A model generated the notes under the pieces. It made no database searches. It was not told the origin of the DNA and saw only the letters and a program-made list of their open reading frames with translations. Position numbers and translations under genes: made by a program. 64,000 bases of DNA from Haemophilus paracuniculus (GTDB taxonomy: Bacteria; Pseudomonadota; Gammaproteobacteria; Enterobacterales; Pasteurellaceae): contig NZ_MUYA01000008.1 in assembly GCF_002015115.1 (NCBI RefSeq), positions 12,650 through 76,649 of the forward strand, read 5' to 3'. Positions 18,546 through 28,719 of this stretch are shown here, piece by piece (the stretch's first letter is position 1; every line of letters begins with the position of its first letter).

Positions 18546-18579
18546 AAAAAAGCCTTGAATAAATGTTCAAGGCTTTTTT
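18546..18579. terminator. Bidirectional terminator, lldD / kbp
   Basis: Fourteen-base arms AAAAAAGCCTTGAA and TTCAAGGCTTTTTT with a 6-base loop. The convergent genes lldD and kbp end on either side. The core CCTTGAA/TTCAAGG is the same as in the terminator at 1404-1432. Confidence 0.9.
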
Positions 18580-18589
18580 ATTTAATTGA

Positions 18590-19033
18590 TTATAACCCTT
18601 TCGGAATACGAATTTTTTGACCTGGGAAGATTTTATCTGCGTCTTTGATCACTTCTTTGTTTGCGTCCACAATCGCGGTGTATTTCGCCCCGTTGCCGTA
18701 GGCTTTTTCCGCGATTTTCCAAAGGGTGTCGCCTTTTTGAATCACATAAAATTCATCATCGCCTGCGACTTGTTCGCCGTTGGCAATTTGCACGCCGTCA
18801 ATTTTCACTTCTGAAATGCCTGCCACGTTGCCTGCCATTAACACCGCTTTTTCAATTGCCGCCGCTGATGCTGCCACGCCTGAAAGGCTTGCCACACCGT
18901 TTTCTACGGTAACTTGCACGTTTTCCACACCTGGGTTATCTTCGGCTAAATGCTCAGTAACCTTTTGTGAAGCCTCTTCCTCTTTGTTAAATAATTTGCG
19001 ACCGATGTCGCCCACGAAATCAAATAAACCCAT
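18590..19033 (-). CDS. kbp: BON and LysM domain protein (Kbp/YgaU)
   Basis: Small cytoplasmic protein of 147 residues: an N-terminal segment, a BON domain (about 25-85, VENVQVTVENGVASLSG) and a C-terminal LysM domain (about 97-146, YVIQKGDTLWKIAEKAYG ... PGQKIRIP). E. coli Kbp/YgaU, with the same order, binds potassium. The start MGLFDF at 19033 is preferred over the upstream methionine because homologues begin there and a ribosome site (GAGG) is near. Confidence 0.9.
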   Translation of the reverse strand: MGLFDFVGDIGRKLFNKEEEASQKVTEHLAEDNPGVENVQVTVENGVASLSGVAASAAAIEKAVLMAGNVAGISEVKIDGVQIANGEQVAGDDEFYVIQKGDTLWKIAEKAYGNGAKYTAIVDANKEVIKDADKIFPGQKIRIPKGL

Positions 19034-19137
19034 TGTAAATTCCTCATTGATTAGGGGTGAATAAGAGTGCATACTCTACCACTATTTTGCCGATTGAAAT
19101 AGCCAAATCGCATTTTAATCATAAAAAAGGGGAAAAA

Positions 19138-19590
19138 ATGAAACTAGCGGAAGCCTTAATTGAGCGAGCCGATTTACAACGCCGCTTGGCTCAACTTTCA
19201 CAACGTTTACAACAAAATGCACAATATCAAGAGGGCGAGCAGCCGAGCGAAAATCCGCAAGATTTATTGGCGGAATATCAACGCACCTCAACCCAGCTGA
19301 CCACTTTGATTGTGCAAATCAACCAAGCCAACCAACGTATCAATTTGAGTTCGGGAATGTCGATGATCGAAGCCTTGGCAAAACGTGATCAACTGAAAGC
19401 CACCCACGCAATGCTGATCGCCTTAGCGGATCGTGCAATGCCCGAGCAATCTCGATATAGTCGTAGCGAAATCAAAATGCTCGCGGCTGTCGATATCAAA
19501 GCCATTCGCCAACAGGCGGATCAAGTTGCCAAACAGCACCGAGAGCTAGACACGCAAATTCAACAAACCAACTGGTTGTCTGATTTATAA
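19138..19590 (+). CDS. DIP1984-family protein, function unknown
   Basis: Helical protein of 150 residues starting MKLAEALIERADLQRRL, with long coiled-coil-prone helices. The family (septicolysin/DIP1984-like) is widespread and uncharacterised. The frame is open upstream to 19057, but a strong ribosome site (AGGGG, 8 bases upstream) marks the ATG at 19138. Divergent from kbp; no operon partner. Confidence 0.75.
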   Translation: MKLAEALIERADLQRRLAQLSQRLQQNAQYQEGEQPSENPQDLLAEYQRTSTQLTTLIVQINQANQRINLSSGMSMIEALAKRDQLKATHAMLIALADRAMPEQSRYSRSEIKMLAAVDIKAIRQQADQVAKQHRELDTQIQQTNWLSDL

Positions 19591-19897
19591 CCGCATTTTG
19601 GTAGTTTTGGGCTTAAAGCGAACATTAACCCACGCTTGGGGAACAAGCGAAATATGATGGAAACGATGGGCAGTTTCACTTTTTACAGGGTAGCCCAACA
19701 CAAGTCAAAGCGTATTGATACCGCGTAAATCGTATGACCAAATGTTGGTTAAGCTCAAAACGAGGGTGGGAAAGGGGATTTTATCTTGCAAGCGGTGAGA
19801 TTTGTAAAAATTTTGGCAAATCTTACCGCTTGCAGTTACGCTTTTGAGCGATTTCGGCTAAAATTCAACGTTTATCAATCATCATCAAGGGGCAGCC
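19591..19897. other. Gene-free stretch upstream of holC
   Basis: About 307 bases. I see no open frame with family resemblance. The only structured part is a facing uptake-sequence pair at 19787-19834. Confidence 0.5.
19787..19834. terminator. Facing uptake-sequence pair
   Basis: TGCAAGCGGT and ACCGCTTGCA face each other with complementary flanks (GAGATTTG / CAAATCTT) around an A/T-rich loop, about 60 bases before holC. The hairpin could end read-through from the gene upstream. Confidence 0.5.
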
Positions 19898-20338
19898 GTG
19901 AAACAGGTGCAATTTTATCTGCTTAGCCAAACGACAAGCGAGGGCGAACTTTCCGCCGAGGAACAAAAGGCGTGCGAGTTGGCGTGCGAGTTGTGGCGTG
20001 CAGGTAAGCGTGTGCTGATTAGTTGTGAGACGGAACAGCAAGCCCTCAACCTTGATGAAGCCTTGTGGGCGAATGATCCTGAACAATTTGTGCCGCATAA
20101 TTTATCGGGCGAAATGACCGCTTTTCCCACCCCAATTGAAATTTCGTGGGTGGGCAAACGCAACGCTCAACGGCGAGATGTGCTGATTTCTTTGCAGTCG
20201 CAACTGCCCGAATTTATCAGCAGTTTTACCCAAATTATCGATTTTGTGCCAGCGGACGAAACTCGCAAAGCCCTTGCCCGAGAACGCTATAAGCAATATC
20301 GCCAGCTCGGTTGGGCGTTGGAAACGGTAAATAGCTAA
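19898..20338 (+). CDS. holC: DNA polymerase III subunit chi
   Basis: Chi links the clamp loader to single-strand binding protein. 146 residues, beginning QVQFYLLSQ and containing WANDPEQFVPHNL, matching the chi family. The TAATG overlap with elaA couples the two genes. In Pasteurellaceae and E. coli holC lies just upstream of valS. Here about 1.5 kb of other genes separates them. Confidence 0.9.
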   Translation: MKQVQFYLLSQTTSEGELSAEEQKACELACELWRAGKRVLISCETEQQALNLDEALWANDPEQFVPHNLSGEMTAFPTPIEISWVGKRNAQRRDVLISLQSQLPEFISSFTQIIDFVPADETRKALARERYKQYRQLGWALETVNS

Positions 20339-20769
20339 TGTGGCAAATTAAATCTTTCGCCGAGCTTTCCACCGCCGAATTATTTGCAATTTACAAGGCT
20401 CGCACCGCCGTGTTTGTGGTCGAGCAACATTGCCCTTATCAAGAGGTGGACGACAAGGATTTAATCGCCACCCATATTTTTGCGAAAAATGGCGAGGATC
20501 TGACCGCTTACTGCCGTGTGATCCCGAGCGAAGATAAGGTGCATATCGGTAGGGTGCTGGTGGCTCAATCGGCTCGTGGCACAGGGCTGGCGAGGGAATT
20601 GATGTTACAAGCGGTCGGATTTGCCAAAATTTCCGCCAAACCGATTCACATTCAAGCCCAATCCTATTTGCAGGATTTCTACCAATCCCTCGGTTTTCAG
20701 GCGGTGTCGGGAATTTATCTTGAAGATGGGATTGAGCATTTGGATATGGTGTTGGGGGAAACAAAATGA
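20338..20769 (+). CDS. elaA: ElaA-like GNAT acetyltransferase
   Basis: N-acetyltransferase of 143 residues. The acetyl-CoA binding segment is HIGRVLVAQSARGTGLARELM (R/Q-x-x-G-x-G/A form), with the family start WQIKSFAELSTAELFAIYKARTAVFVVEQ. The substrate is unknown. Its first ATG overlaps the holC stop, and its stop overlaps the ATG of the next small gene, so the three are translationally coupled. Confidence 0.88.
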   Translation: MWQIKSFAELSTAELFAIYKARTAVFVVEQHCPYQEVDDKDLIATHIFAKNGEDLTAYCRVIPSEDKVHIGRVLVAQSARGTGLARELMLQAVGFAKISAKPIHIQAQSYLQDFYQSLGFQAVSGIYLEDGIEHLDMVLGETK

Positions 20770-20936
20770 CCAAACGTGAACAAATTTTAGAACAACAACG
20801 CCAGCTACACCTTTTATTTAAAGCGTGGATGGACGACAAGAAAAAGCGTGAGGTGCTGACGTTTATGCGACCGAATGGGAATATCGTTGAGCATTATCCT
20901 GACGGCACGGAAAAAGTGATTAAATATGCAAAATAA
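20766..20936 (+). CDS. Small protein, antitoxin-like partner of a decayed zeta-toxin gene
   Basis: A 56-residue basic protein (MTKREQILEQQRQLHLLF...NIVEHYPDGTEKVIKYAK) whose ATG overlaps the elaA stop. Its own end overlaps the start of a P-loop gene. Small genes of this kind precede zeta-toxin-like kinases in related genomes as far as I recall. The partner here is broken, so any antitoxin role is inferred and may be lost. Confidence 0.6.
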   Translation: MTKREQILEQQRQLHLLFKAWMDDKKKREVLTFMRPNGNIVEHYPDGTEKVIKYAK

Positions 20937-21093
20937 TTTGGCGATTTTCTATTGTGGTACGAATGGGGCGGGCAAAACCACCTTGCGAGGGTTTAATAAG
21001 GATACGGTGCAAATTGTGATCGATTCCGATCATATTGCAATGTAAATTAACCCCAATGATCCTTGTTTATTTGATAGAGAAGTTAATAGGTGA
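20926..21093 (+). pseudogene. Zeta-toxin-like P-loop protein, decayed
   Basis: The frame opens MQNNLAIFYCGTNGAGKTTLR with an intact Walker A (GTNGAGKTT, residues 11-19) and reaches DSDHIAM. There a TAA stop at 21043-21045 interrupts it. The same frame continues INPNDPCLFDREVNR to another stop at 21091-21093, where N-P-N-D-P looks like the natural continuation of 'DHIAxxINP'. A single CAA-to-TAA change would explain the first stop. The rest of a normal protein of about 190 residues is missing. Only a short fragment remains before an unrelated AT-rich gene. Confidence 0.7.
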
Positions 21094-21097
21094 AACG

Positions 21098-21793
21098 ATG
21101 TCTATGATATTAAAAAAACTTTTCGGGAAAAAAGATACTTATGTAACTACTATTGAGCTAGATAATTTACCTGAATATTGGTTTTCTGATTATGATGATA
21201 GTGGGACATATTATACTTTGGGCAGGAACCTTGCTCAGAGGTTTATATTTAGTATATTGCGATGTGGTAATTATTCAATGCCAAGTGTTCCATATATTTC
21301 GGAGTTTAAATTTCAGCAGGATCTTATTTTTAAAATAGATAAAATTGAAATTTCAAAAAAGTCTAATCTTTCTACTGGCGGATATACTTATAGCTCTACG
21401 TTAAATGTATATATTTATTATAGTGCAGATGAAGAATTAGTAGAAGAAATTGATAGAGCCTTGAAGCACCTAATTTATACACATATTAGTTGTTATATAA
21501 ATGACCCTATAAGAGAAGGTATTGAGAGAGACGATGTTTACAAACTTTGTTATATGTTTGCAGACAGATTAGGTATTAGCCATACAGAAAGAGCAAAAGA
21601 TTATTTCTGTTGTATGATGAATATTATTTATTATAAAATTAAATATCAATCTAATTCAACAGATAAAAAGAATTTTATAAAAAAAGAAGTTAGCAGATAT
21701 ATTAGAACTGAACTTGATGACAATATAGATAAGCAACTAGAAATTTTTTCAGAAATACTTATTTTTTTAAGTGAAAAAAATACTAATAAATAA
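21098..21793 (+). CDS. Hypothetical AT-rich protein
   Basis: A 231-residue protein I do not recognise. The ATG at 21098 has an AGG site 7 bases upstream and is preferred over the one at 21035, whose leader reads through the zeta-like remnant. No signal peptide or membrane span is evident. It is rich in Ile, Tyr, Lys and Asp, with a charged helical C-terminus. Its base composition is far more AT-rich than valS downstream, which suggests recent acquisition at the elaA-valS boundary. Confidence 0.6.
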   Translation: MSMILKKLFGKKDTYVTTIELDNLPEYWFSDYDDSGTYYTLGRNLAQRFIFSILRCGNYSMPSVPYISEFKFQQDLIFKIDKIEISKKSNLSTGGYTYSSTLNVYIYYSADEELVEEIDRALKHLIYTHISCYINDPIREGIERDDVYKLCYMFADRLGISHTERAKDYFCCMMNIIYYKIKYQSNSTDKKNFIKKEVSRYIRTELDDNIDKQLEIFSEILIFLSEKNTNK

Positions 21794-21813
21794 TTTACTC
21801 AAAGAGAAAACCA

Positions 21814-24696
21814 ATGACCCAAAACTTCAAAATGGCAGATCGCTTTGAGGCGTCTGCGGTAGAACAAGCACTTTATAAACACTGGGAAGAACAGGGCTAT
21901 TTTAAGCCGTCTGAGAACCCAAATGTTCCGAGTTACTGTATTGCGATTCCGCCACCGAATGTAACGGGTTCGTTGCATATGGGGCACGCGTTCCAGCAAA
22001 CTTTAATGGATACGCTGATCCGTTTTAACCGTATGGAAGGGCATAACACCCTTTGGCAGGCGGGGACGGACCACGCAGGGATCGCAACTCAAATGGTGGT
22101 GGAACGTAAAATCGCTGCCGAAGAGGGCAAAACTCGCCACGATTATGGGCGTGAAGCGTTTATCAACAAAATCTGGGATTGGAAAGCCTATTCAGGTGGG
22201 ACGATCAGCCAGCAAATGAGACGTTTAGGGAACTCAATCGACTGGGATCGTGAGCGTTTCACAATGGATGAGGGCTTGTCGAATGCGGTGAAAGAGGTGT
22301 TCGTTCGCCTGCACGAAGAGGGCTTGATTTACCGTGGCAAACGCCTTGTGAACTGGGATCCAAAACTGCACACGGCGATTTCTGATCTCGAAGTGGAAAA
22401 CAAAGAGAGCAAAGGCTCGCTTTGGCATTTCCGCTATCCGCTCGCTAATGGGGAGAAAACGGCGGACGGTAAAGATTACTTGGTGGTGGCGACCACCCGT
22501 CCTGAAACGGTGTTGGGCGACACGGCGGTGGCGGTTCACCCCGAAGATGAACGCTATCAAAATTTGATCGGCAAAACCGTGATCCTACCGCTTGCCAACC
22601 GTGAAATCCCAATTGTGGCGGACGATTATGTCGATCGTGAATTTGGCACGGGCGTGGTAAAAATCACCCCAGCCCACGACTTCAATGACTATGAAGTGGG
22701 TAAACGCCACGGCTTGCCGATGGTCAATGTGATGACCCTCAACGCCGATATTCGTGCCGAAGCGGAAGTGATCGGCACGGACGGCAAACCGTTGGCGACC
22801 TACGAGGCAAAAATCCCTGCCGATTATCAAGGCTTAGAGCGTTTCGCGGCTCGTAAAAAAGTGGTGTCGGACTTCGAGGCGTTGGGCTTATTAGACGAAA
22901 TTAAACCGCACGATTTGAAAGTGCCTTACGGCGACCGTGGCGGTGTGCCAATTGAGCCAATGCTGACTGACCAATGGTATGTGAGCGTCAAACCACTTGC
23001 CGAAGTGGCGGTGAAAGCGGTGGAAGAGGGCGAAATCCAATTCGTGCCGAAACAGTATGAAAACCTCTATTTCTCTTGGATGCGTGATATTCAAGATTGG
23101 TGTATTTCTCGCCAACTTTGGTGGGGACACCGCATTCCTGCGTGGTATGACGAGGCGGGCAATGTGTATGTGGCTCGTGATGAAGATGAAGTGCGTGCGA
23201 AGCACAACTTACCTGCGGATCTCGTGCTTAAACAAGACGAAGACGTGCTAGATACTTGGTTCTCATCGGGCTTATGGACATTTTCAACATTGGGTTGGAC
23301 AGGCGATAAAGCAAAAGATGCTGAAAATAAAATGTTGCAAATGTTCCATCCAACGGACGTGCTGATCACGGGCTTTGACATCATCTTCTTCTGGGTAGCA
23401 CGAATGATTATGTTCACAATGCACTTTGTCAAAGACGAAAACGGCAAACCGCAAGTGCCATTCAAAACCGTGTATGTAACGGGCTTGATCCGCGATGAAC
23501 AGGGTCAAAAAATGTCGAAATCGAAAGGGAACGTGCTAGACCCGATCGATATGATTGACGGCATTAGCCTTGACGATTTGCTCGAAAAACGCACGGGTAA
23601 TATGATGCAGCCGCAACTGGCGGAAAAAATCGCCAAATCCACCGCGAAACAGTTCCCAGAGGGCATCGCCCCACACGGCACGGACGCATTGCGTTTCACG
23701 CTTGCCGCCCTTGCCAGCAACGGTCGCGACATTAACTGGGATATGAAACGCCTCGAAGGTTACCGCAATTTCTGCAACAAATTGTGGAACGCCAGCCGTT
23801 TCGTTTTAACCAACGACAAATTAGATTTAAGCGAGGGCGAAGTCGAATTTTCGTTGGCGGATCGCTGGATTGAAAGCCAATTCAACCGCACTGTGGAGAC
23901 TTTCCGCACCGCCATTTCGCAATATCGTTTCGACTTAATGGCAAACGCGATCTACGAATTTACGTGGGATCAATTCTGCGACTGGTATTTAGAGCTGACC
24001 AAACCGATCTTCTTCAAAGGCACGGACGCACAACGCCGTGGGGCAAGCCGCACCCTCGTCAATGTGTTGGAAAAATTGCTACGCCTAATTCACCCAGTAA
24101 TGCCATTCATCACCGAAGAAATTTGGCAGAAAGTGAAAGGCTTTGTCGGCATTGAGGCGGACACGATTATGTTGCAAAAATTCCCACAAATCGACCCGCT
24201 TGCGATTGACGCAGTGGCAGAAAATCAAATCAACTTCATCAAAGAAGTGATTGTGGCGGTGCGTAACATTCGTGCCGAAAGCAACATCGCCCCGAGCAAA
24301 GGCTTAGATTTGATCGCACGCAATTTCTCGGCGGAAGAGGTGGCGATTTTGACCGCAAACGAAGTCTTGCTCAAATCAATGGCGAAACTAGATAGTGTCA
24401 AAGTACTCGAAAATGGCGAGAACGCACCGCTATCCGTGGCGAAATTGGTGGCAAATGGCGAGATCTTGATCCCAATGGCAGGCTTTATCAACAAAGACGC
24501 CGAACTTGCCCGCCTCACCAAAGAGATCGAAAAACTCAACGGCGAAGTGGCTCGCATTGAAAACAAACTCGGCAACGAAGCCTTCGTAGCAAAAGCCCCC
24601 GAAGCCGTGATCGCCAAAGAACGTGAAAAAATGCAAGAGTACCAAAGCGGACTTGCTAAATTGCAGCAGCAATATCAAGCGATTGAGGCGTTGTAA
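21814..24696 (+). CDS. valS: Valyl-tRNA synthetase
   Basis: Class I synthetase of 960 residues charging tRNA-Val. The HIGH-type motif is [14 protein letters not shown] near residue 50 and KMSKS is in [10 protein letters not shown]. The editing domain lies between them ([15 protein letters not shown]). The C-terminal coiled-coil arm (about 890-955) is typical of ValRS. Length and motifs are complete. Confidence 0.98.
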   Translation: MTQNFKMADRFEASAVEQALYKHWEEQGYFKPSENPNVPSYCIAIPPPNVTGSLHMGHAFQQTLMDTLIRFNRMEGHNTLWQAGTDHAGIATQMVVERKIAAEEGKTRHDYGREAFINKIWDWKAYSGGTISQQMRRLGNSIDWDRERFTMDEGLSNAVKEVFVRLHEEGLIYRGKRLVNWDPKLHTAISDLEVENKESKGSLWHFRYPLANGEKTADGKDYLVVATTRPETVLGDTAVAVHPEDERYQNLIGKTVILPLANREIPIVADDYVDREFGTGVVKITPAHDFNDYEVGKRHGLPMVNVMTLNADIRAEAEVIGTDGKPLATYEAKIPADYQGLERFAARKKVVSDFEALGLLDEIKPHDLKVPYGDRGGVPIEPMLTDQWYVSVKPLAEVAVKAVEEGEIQFVPKQYENLYFSWMRDIQDWCISRQLWWGHRIPAWYDEAGNVYVARDEDEVRAKHNLPADLVLKQDEDVLDTWFSSGLWTFSTLGWTGDKAKDAENKMLQMFHPTDVLITGFDIIFFWVARMIMFTMHFVKDENGKPQVPFKTVYVTGLIRDEQGQKMSKSKGNVLDPIDMIDGISLDDLLEKRTGNMMQPQLAEKIAKSTAKQFPEGIAPHGTDALRFTLAALASNGRDINWDMKRLEGYRNFCNKLWNASRFVLTNDKLDLSEGEVEFSLADRWIESQFNRTVETFRTAISQYRFDLMANAIYEFTWDQFCDWYLELTKPIFFKGTDAQRRGASRTLVNVLEKLLRLIHPVMPFITEEIWQKVKGFVGIEADTIMLQKFPQIDPLAIDAVAENQINFIKEVIVAVRNIRAESNIAPSKGLDLIARNFSAEEVAILTANEVLLKSMAKLDSVKVLENGENAPLSVAKLVANGEILIPMAGFINKDAELARLTKEIEKLNGEVARIENKLGNEAFVAKAPEAVIAKEREKMQEYQSGLAKLQQQYQAIEAL

Positions 24697-24712
24697 TTTC
24701 CCGTGATTAAAA

Positions 24713-24745
24713 AGAGAGCCTACGCAAGTAGGTTCTCGTTTTTCT
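24713..24745 (+). terminator. valS terminator
   Basis: GAGAGCCTAC pairs with GTAGGTTCTC (one mismatch or wobble) across a GCAA tetraloop-like turn, followed by GTTTTT. It lies 17 bases after the valS stop and right before ubiC. UbiC expression would therefore need read-through or an internal promoter. Confidence 0.7.
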
Positions 24746-24747
24746 GT

Positions 24748-25239
24748 ATGATGATAAAGCTAACCGATCTTGACCGCTTTCGAGCGATTTTACAAGCCCC
24801 TCAAAATGCCCACCTCAATCTGCCAACAAACATCGCAGAATGGGTGGATCATCAAGGCTCACTGACCCAAAAATTACTGCAAGTTTGCGGTGATTTAAAG
24901 GTAAAAATCAGCCGTGAAGAATGGGTAGAAATTTCAGAAAATCCTACCGCTTGCTGGCTGCGAGAAGTGGTTTTGCAATGTGGAAATCAAAACTGGGTTT
25001 TCGCTCAAACGTGGATACCAAAGCCTACGGTGGAAAACGTTGCTCAATCGGTACTCACCCTCGGCGATCAACCGATTGGCTTATGGCTTTTCGCTCAAAA
25101 TCCGCAACGGGTCGATTTTCAGTACGGGCAAGATGCGGAAACAGGCTTATTTTACCGCCATTCCCATTACCTTTTGCACAACTATCCCCTTGAAATCCGA
25201 GAGCTTTTCTTGCCGGATTTTACTTTTAAAAAAGACTGA
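24748..25239 (+). CDS. ubiC: Chorismate--pyruvate lyase
   Basis: First committed step of ubiquinone synthesis: chorismate to 4-hydroxybenzoate and pyruvate. About 163 residues, the usual size. It aligns with E. coli UbiC at WVDHQGSLTQKL, CWLREVVLQC, LGDQPIGLWLF and the C-terminal IRELFLPDF. Conserved R (WLRE), G/L (PIGLWLF) and E (RELFLP) agree with the chorismate pocket. The ubiA prenyltransferase is not adjacent. The start is one of two consecutive ATGs (24748 or 24751), directly after the valS terminator. Confidence 0.85.
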   Translation: MMIKLTDLDRFRAILQAPQNAHLNLPTNIAEWVDHQGSLTQKLLQVCGDLKVKISREEWVEISENPTACWLREVVLQCGNQNWVFAQTWIPKPTVENVAQSVLTLGDQPIGLWLFAQNPQRVDFQYGQDAETGLFYRHSHYLLHNYPLEIRELFLPDFTFKKD

Positions 25240-25261
25240 ATTCATTAAGAATTCAGTCTTT
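25231..25261. terminator. Bidirectional terminator, ubiC / secB
   Basis: Perfect 12-base arms AAAGACTGAATT and AATTCAGTCTTT with a 7-base loop between convergent genes. The ubiC stop codon lies inside the left arm. Confidence 0.9.
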
Positions 25262-25268
25262 ATTTCAA

Positions 25269-25760
25269 TTAGTTCGCTTGTTGTGCTTCTTCTTCCGCTT
25301 GTTGGCGTTCGAGGTAGTCCATAAAGAGAGCGTCGAAGTTTACTGGCGAGAGGTTTAATGCTGGGAATGTGCCGCGGTTTACGAGGCTGGCGATAAGCTC
25401 GCGAGCGTATGGGTAAAGCACTTCTGGGCATTGTACTGCAAGGCAGTGAGCGAGTTGAATGCCTTCTAAGCCTTTAATGGTAAATATACCCGCTTGTTTT
25501 ACTTCGCAGATGAAAGCTACATCGTTGCTATCTTCAAGGGTGGTTTGCACGTTGATGTGCAAGGTAACTTCGTAAAGATCTTCGCCCACTTGGACGGTTT
25601 CGGTATCTAATTCAAAACCTAATTGTGGTTTCCACTCTTGGTGGAAAATGTTTGGTAGGTTTGGGGCTTCAAAGGATACATCTTTGACATAGATGCGTTG
25701 AATTTGAAGTTCAAATGGGGTTTGTTCTTCTTGTTGAGCTGCTGTTTGATTTTCAGACAT
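25269..25760 (-). CDS. secB: Protein-export chaperone SecB
   Basis: Cytosolic tetrameric chaperone that passes unfolded exported proteins to SecA, 163 residues. Family core: [21 protein letters not shown], the [10 protein letters not shown] strand, and [28 protein letters not shown] C-terminal half. The acidic SecA-binding surface is retained. It follows the rhodanese gene by 17 bases, the same order (yibN-secB) as in E. coli. Confidence 0.97.
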   Translation of the reverse strand: MSENQTAAQQEEQTPFELQIQRIYVKDVSFEAPNLPNIFHQEWKPQLGFELDTETVQVGEDLYEVTLHINVQTTLEDSNDVAFICEVKQAGIFTIKGLEGIQLAHCLAVQCPEVLYPYARELIASLVNRGTFPALNLSPVNFDALFMDYLERQQAEEEAQQAN

Positions 25761-25777
25761 AATAAATTCCTTATGGA

Positions 25778-26227
25778 TTATTTTTGTTTTTTCACAAGAG
25801 GTAGGTTAGCGACACGCCAGCCGAGAATGCCCTCTTTGAGAACGTAAACTTTGTTAAAGCCTTGTTTGGTGAGTAAATTTGCCGAGCTTGACGCAGTAAA
25901 GCCGTTGGCGTCGACAAGGATCACAGGGCGATCTTGATATTTTTCAATCGTTTGCACTTTGTTCGCTTTAATGTCGCTTGGCAAAACGTGAACGCTATCC
26001 ACGATATGCCCTGCACCAAATTCGGCATCTGAACGTAAGTCGATGATTACGCCGTCTTCTTTGTTGACCAGTTGGGTCGCCTGAGCGTTCTCAATGATTT
26101 TGAATTTGCTGGTTGCCCCTTTGTAGAAGTTGAAAATCACCGCCACAAGCAATGCCACCCACGCCACCACCATAATGGTGTTGCTGGCAACGAATTGTTG
26201 TAGCTGTTGTGCGAATGTCAGTTCCAT
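25778..26227 (-). CDS. yibN: Membrane-anchored rhodanese-like protein (YibN)
   Basis: 149 residues with one N-terminal membrane span (about 16-35, [19 protein letters not shown]) and a rhodanese fold ([23 protein letters not shown]). The usual catalytic cysteine position is occupied by D or A ([15 protein letters not shown]), so sulfur transfer is unlikely. E. coli YibN has been linked to membrane insertion. Upstream of secB on the same strand. Confidence 0.85.
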   Translation of the reverse strand: MELTFAQQLQQFVASNTIMVVAWVALLVAVIFNFYKGATSKFKIIENAQATQLVNKEDGVIIDLRSDAEFGAGHIVDSVHVLPSDIKANKVQTIEKYQDRPVILVDANGFTASSSANLLTKQGFNKVYVLKEGILGWRVANLPLVKKQK

Positions 26228-26357
26228 TCTGTTCTCTCTTTATTGATGAAGTGAAATTAAAAAGCGGTCGTTTTCGGGCAATTTTTTGCAAAATTTCTCG
26301 AAAAGTAACCGCTTGTAAACATTCAGAATGGACGAATTTTCGTCCATTCGAGAGAAA

Positions 26358-27656
26358 TTAGCCTTGTTGTTGCGACATTACTTCGTCAAACGAGCTGTGT
26401 TTTTCGGTTACTTTCGCTTTGGCAAGCACCGCTTCCACCGCTTGTTCTTCTAATACCACGTTGCGGATATTTTCAGTTAATTGACGGTTTTTCGCATAGT
26501 GTGCGACCACTTCCGCTGGTTGCTCGTAAGCTGAGGCGATGTCTGCGATAGTTTCTTCTACGCGTTTTTCGTCCACTTTTAATTCATTTGAACCGATCAC
26601 GCTTGAAAGCAATAAGCCCACTTGCACACGGCGTTTTGCTTCCGCTTCAAATAATTCCGCTGGAAGTTGTGCTGCCATTTCTGGTTTGCCGCCGAAACGT
26701 TGTACCGCTTGTTGGCGTAACACATCAATTTCTTCCGCCACCGCTGCCATTGGCACTTCCACTTCGTTTTGGGCTAATAAGCCGTCAATCACTTGGCGTT
26801 TTACGCGAGCGGTTACCGCATTTTTCAATTCACGTTGCATATTTTTCTTAATTTCTGCACGCAATTCTTCTACGGTTTTCGCTGAACCGAATTTTTTCAC
26901 AAATTCTTCGGTAACTTCTGGTAACACCATATTTTCGACTTTCTTCAAGGTAATCGCGAATTTTGCTGGTTTACCTTTTAAGTTTTCAGCGTGGTATTCT
27001 GCTGGGAAAGTAACATCAATATCGAATTGCTCGCCTGCTTTATGACCTACGATGCCCTCTTCAAAACCAGGGATCATACGACCTTGACCCATAAATAGCA
27101 CGAAATCAGTCGCTTTACCGCCGTCAAATTCTTCGCCGTCCACTGAACCTACGAAGTCGATAGTTACACGGTCGTCCGCTTTCGCTGCGTCTTGGCTTTC
27201 TGCCCAAGTCGCTTGCTGTTTGCGTAACACATCGATCATTTTATCTAAGTCAGCTTCGGTAATTTCTACCACTGGTTTTTCAACTTCGATATTTTCTAAA
27301 CCTTTTAATTCCACTTCTGGGAACACTTCAAACGTTGCGGTAAAGCTGAAATCTTGACCTGGTTGATAGTTGTTTGGGGTGAACGTTGGGCGACCTGCAA
27401 GGTTGATTTTCTCTGCGATCACCGCATCGAAGAATGCACGTTGCATTTCATCGGATAATACATCTTGACGCGCGGCTAAACCGAAACGCTGTTCAATAAT
27501 GCTATGTGGCACTTTACCTTTACGGAAGCCATCTACGCGTGCGTTTTTCGCATAGCCTTTTAATTGTTCTTTATAGCCTGCTTCGATTTTGTCAGCTGGC
27601 ACGGTAATGGTTGCACGGCGTTCTAAGCCTTGGGTTGTTTCAATTGAGAATGACAT
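26358..27656 (-). CDS. tig: Trigger factor
   Basis: Ribosome-bound chaperone and prolyl isomerase, 432 residues. The N-terminal ribosome-binding loop carries the signature [17 protein letters not shown]. The FKBP domain spans about 150-245 ([19 protein letters not shown] ... [17 protein letters not shown]). A long helical C-terminal chaperone domain follows. In E. coli tig precedes clpP; here the next gene on the strand is the rhodanese. Confidence 0.98.
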   Translation of the reverse strand: MSFSIETTQGLERRATITVPADKIEAGYKEQLKGYAKNARVDGFRKGKVPHSIIEQRFGLAARQDVLSDEMQRAFFDAVIAEKINLAGRPTFTPNNYQPGQDFSFTATFEVFPEVELKGLENIEVEKPVVEITEADLDKMIDVLRKQQATWAESQDAAKADDRVTIDFVGSVDGEEFDGGKATDFVLFMGQGRMIPGFEEGIVGHKAGEQFDIDVTFPAEYHAENLKGKPAKFAITLKKVENMVLPEVTEEFVKKFGSAKTVEELRAEIKKNMQRELKNAVTARVKRQVIDGLLAQNEVEVPMAAVAEEIDVLRQQAVQRFGGKPEMAAQLPAELFEAEAKRRVQVGLLLSSVIGSNELKVDEKRVEETIADIASAYEQPAEVVAHYAKNRQLTENIRNVVLEEQAVEAVLAKAKVTEKHSSFDEVMSQQQG

Positions 27657-27773
27657 TGTTTGCCTCAGTTGTGAGTAAAAAATAGGTACAAAAATAGGCG
27701 TGCATTGTAACGAATGGAAAAGGATCTGTCGATACTTTCGTGATCGAAACCCTGCAAGCCAAGATATAAATAG

Positions 27774-27805
27774 GGCGATCTGCCGTTACAAGCGGTCAGA
27801 TCGCC
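27774..27805 (-). terminator. Hairpin after mlaA
   Basis: GGCGATCTG and CAGATCGCC form a 9-base stem whose loop contains an uptake signal (ACAAGCGGT). It lies 18 bases past the mlaA stop. There is no strong T run on the minus strand, so confidence is moderate. Confidence 0.45.
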
Positions 27806-27822
27806 TCAAATTTTTAGATCGA

Positions 27823-28572
27823 TTAGTCGATGTTTTTCAACTCTTCTTCGGAAAGGGTTTCCTGACCGCTTGTGTTGTCGGTTTTGCCGTCTTTCACTTT
27901 GAAATCAAGGTTTTGGAAATAGGCTTCGCGGAACGTAACGTAAGGATCAGCCGACTGTTTTAACATCGCATCTTGATCGAGTAATTTTGAGCGGGTGTCG
28001 ATGCCTTGCACCACAAATTTCCCTGCCGACATTGGGAAGGTAAGCAACGAAAGCACAGGGTAAGCGTTATCCACCACTTTACCGACCGCTTGGCGAGGGG
28101 TGGTTGCCCCATAACCAGGTAACATCACATAAGCCCCTGTGCCAACGCCGTAAGTGCCGAGGGTGTCGCCAAATTCACGGCGATCTTTATCTAAACGCAA
28201 TTCGGGGGTTTTGCTCGCCCAGTCAATTAAACCGCCCAAGCCAAACACGGTGTTGATCCAGAAACGGTTGAAATGCACCATTGCTTGCTTGCCTTCGCCC
28301 TCTAACAAGCGGTTCACAAAGCTCGCAGGTTCGTCAAGGTTATTTGCCACATTGACTAAGCCTGTTTTAACAGGGCTTGGCACATAATCACGCCAACCCG
28401 TTGCCGCAGGTTTTAATACATAGGGATCAAGCACTTCATAATTGACTTTCCACATCGCACGGTTAAAACCTTCGAGGGCATCTTTGCGTTGCCCCGTGGC
28501 AGGATCAATGGTGGAAGAACAGGCAGAAAGAGCGAGAACGCTTGCCACTAAACAGAGAGATTTTAATTTCAT
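27823..28572 (-). CDS. mlaA: Outer-membrane phospholipid-removing lipoprotein MlaA (VacJ)
   Basis: 249 residues with signal peptide and lipobox ALSAC (C18). MlaA sits in the outer-membrane inner leaflet and removes surface phospholipids for return by the Mla pathway. Family motifs: DALEGFNRAMWKVNYEVLDPY, NVANNLDEPASFVNRLLEG, FWINTVFGLGGLIDWA and the GTYGVGTGAYVMLPGYG loop. It is divergent from metJ. Confidence 0.96.
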   Translation of the reverse strand: MKLKSLCLVASVLALSACSSTIDPATGQRKDALEGFNRAMWKVNYEVLDPYVLKPAATGWRDYVPSPVKTGLVNVANNLDEPASFVNRLLEGEGKQAMVHFNRFWINTVFGLGGLIDWASKTPELRLDKDRREFGDTLGTYGVGTGAYVMLPGYGATTPRQAVGKVVDNAYPVLSLLTFPMSAGKFVVQGIDTRSKLLDQDAMLKQSADPYVTFREAYFQNLDFKVKDGKTDNTSGQETLSEEELKNID

Positions 28573-28636
28573 AAGAGACCTTATTCGGAAGTATCACTAA
28601 CTTTTTGAGGGATAAATTTTCGCCATTTTAGCGAAT

Positions 28637-28660
28637 AGAAATCTAGCCGTCTAGATTGCG
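28637..28660. promoter_or_regulatory. Tandem met boxes (MetJ operator)
   Basis: Three contiguous 8-base units: AGAAATCT, AGCCGTCT and AGATTGCG, against the met-box consensus AGACGTCT (6, 7 and 4 matches). MetJ binds two or more tandem boxes. The site lies 60-83 bases upstream of metJ and supports autoregulation. It may also affect mlaA. Confidence 0.7.
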
Positions 28661-28719
28661 ACACCAGAAAATCTTGATTACAATAATGCCCCTATTTTGA
28701 GATTGAAAAGGTAACCGAA

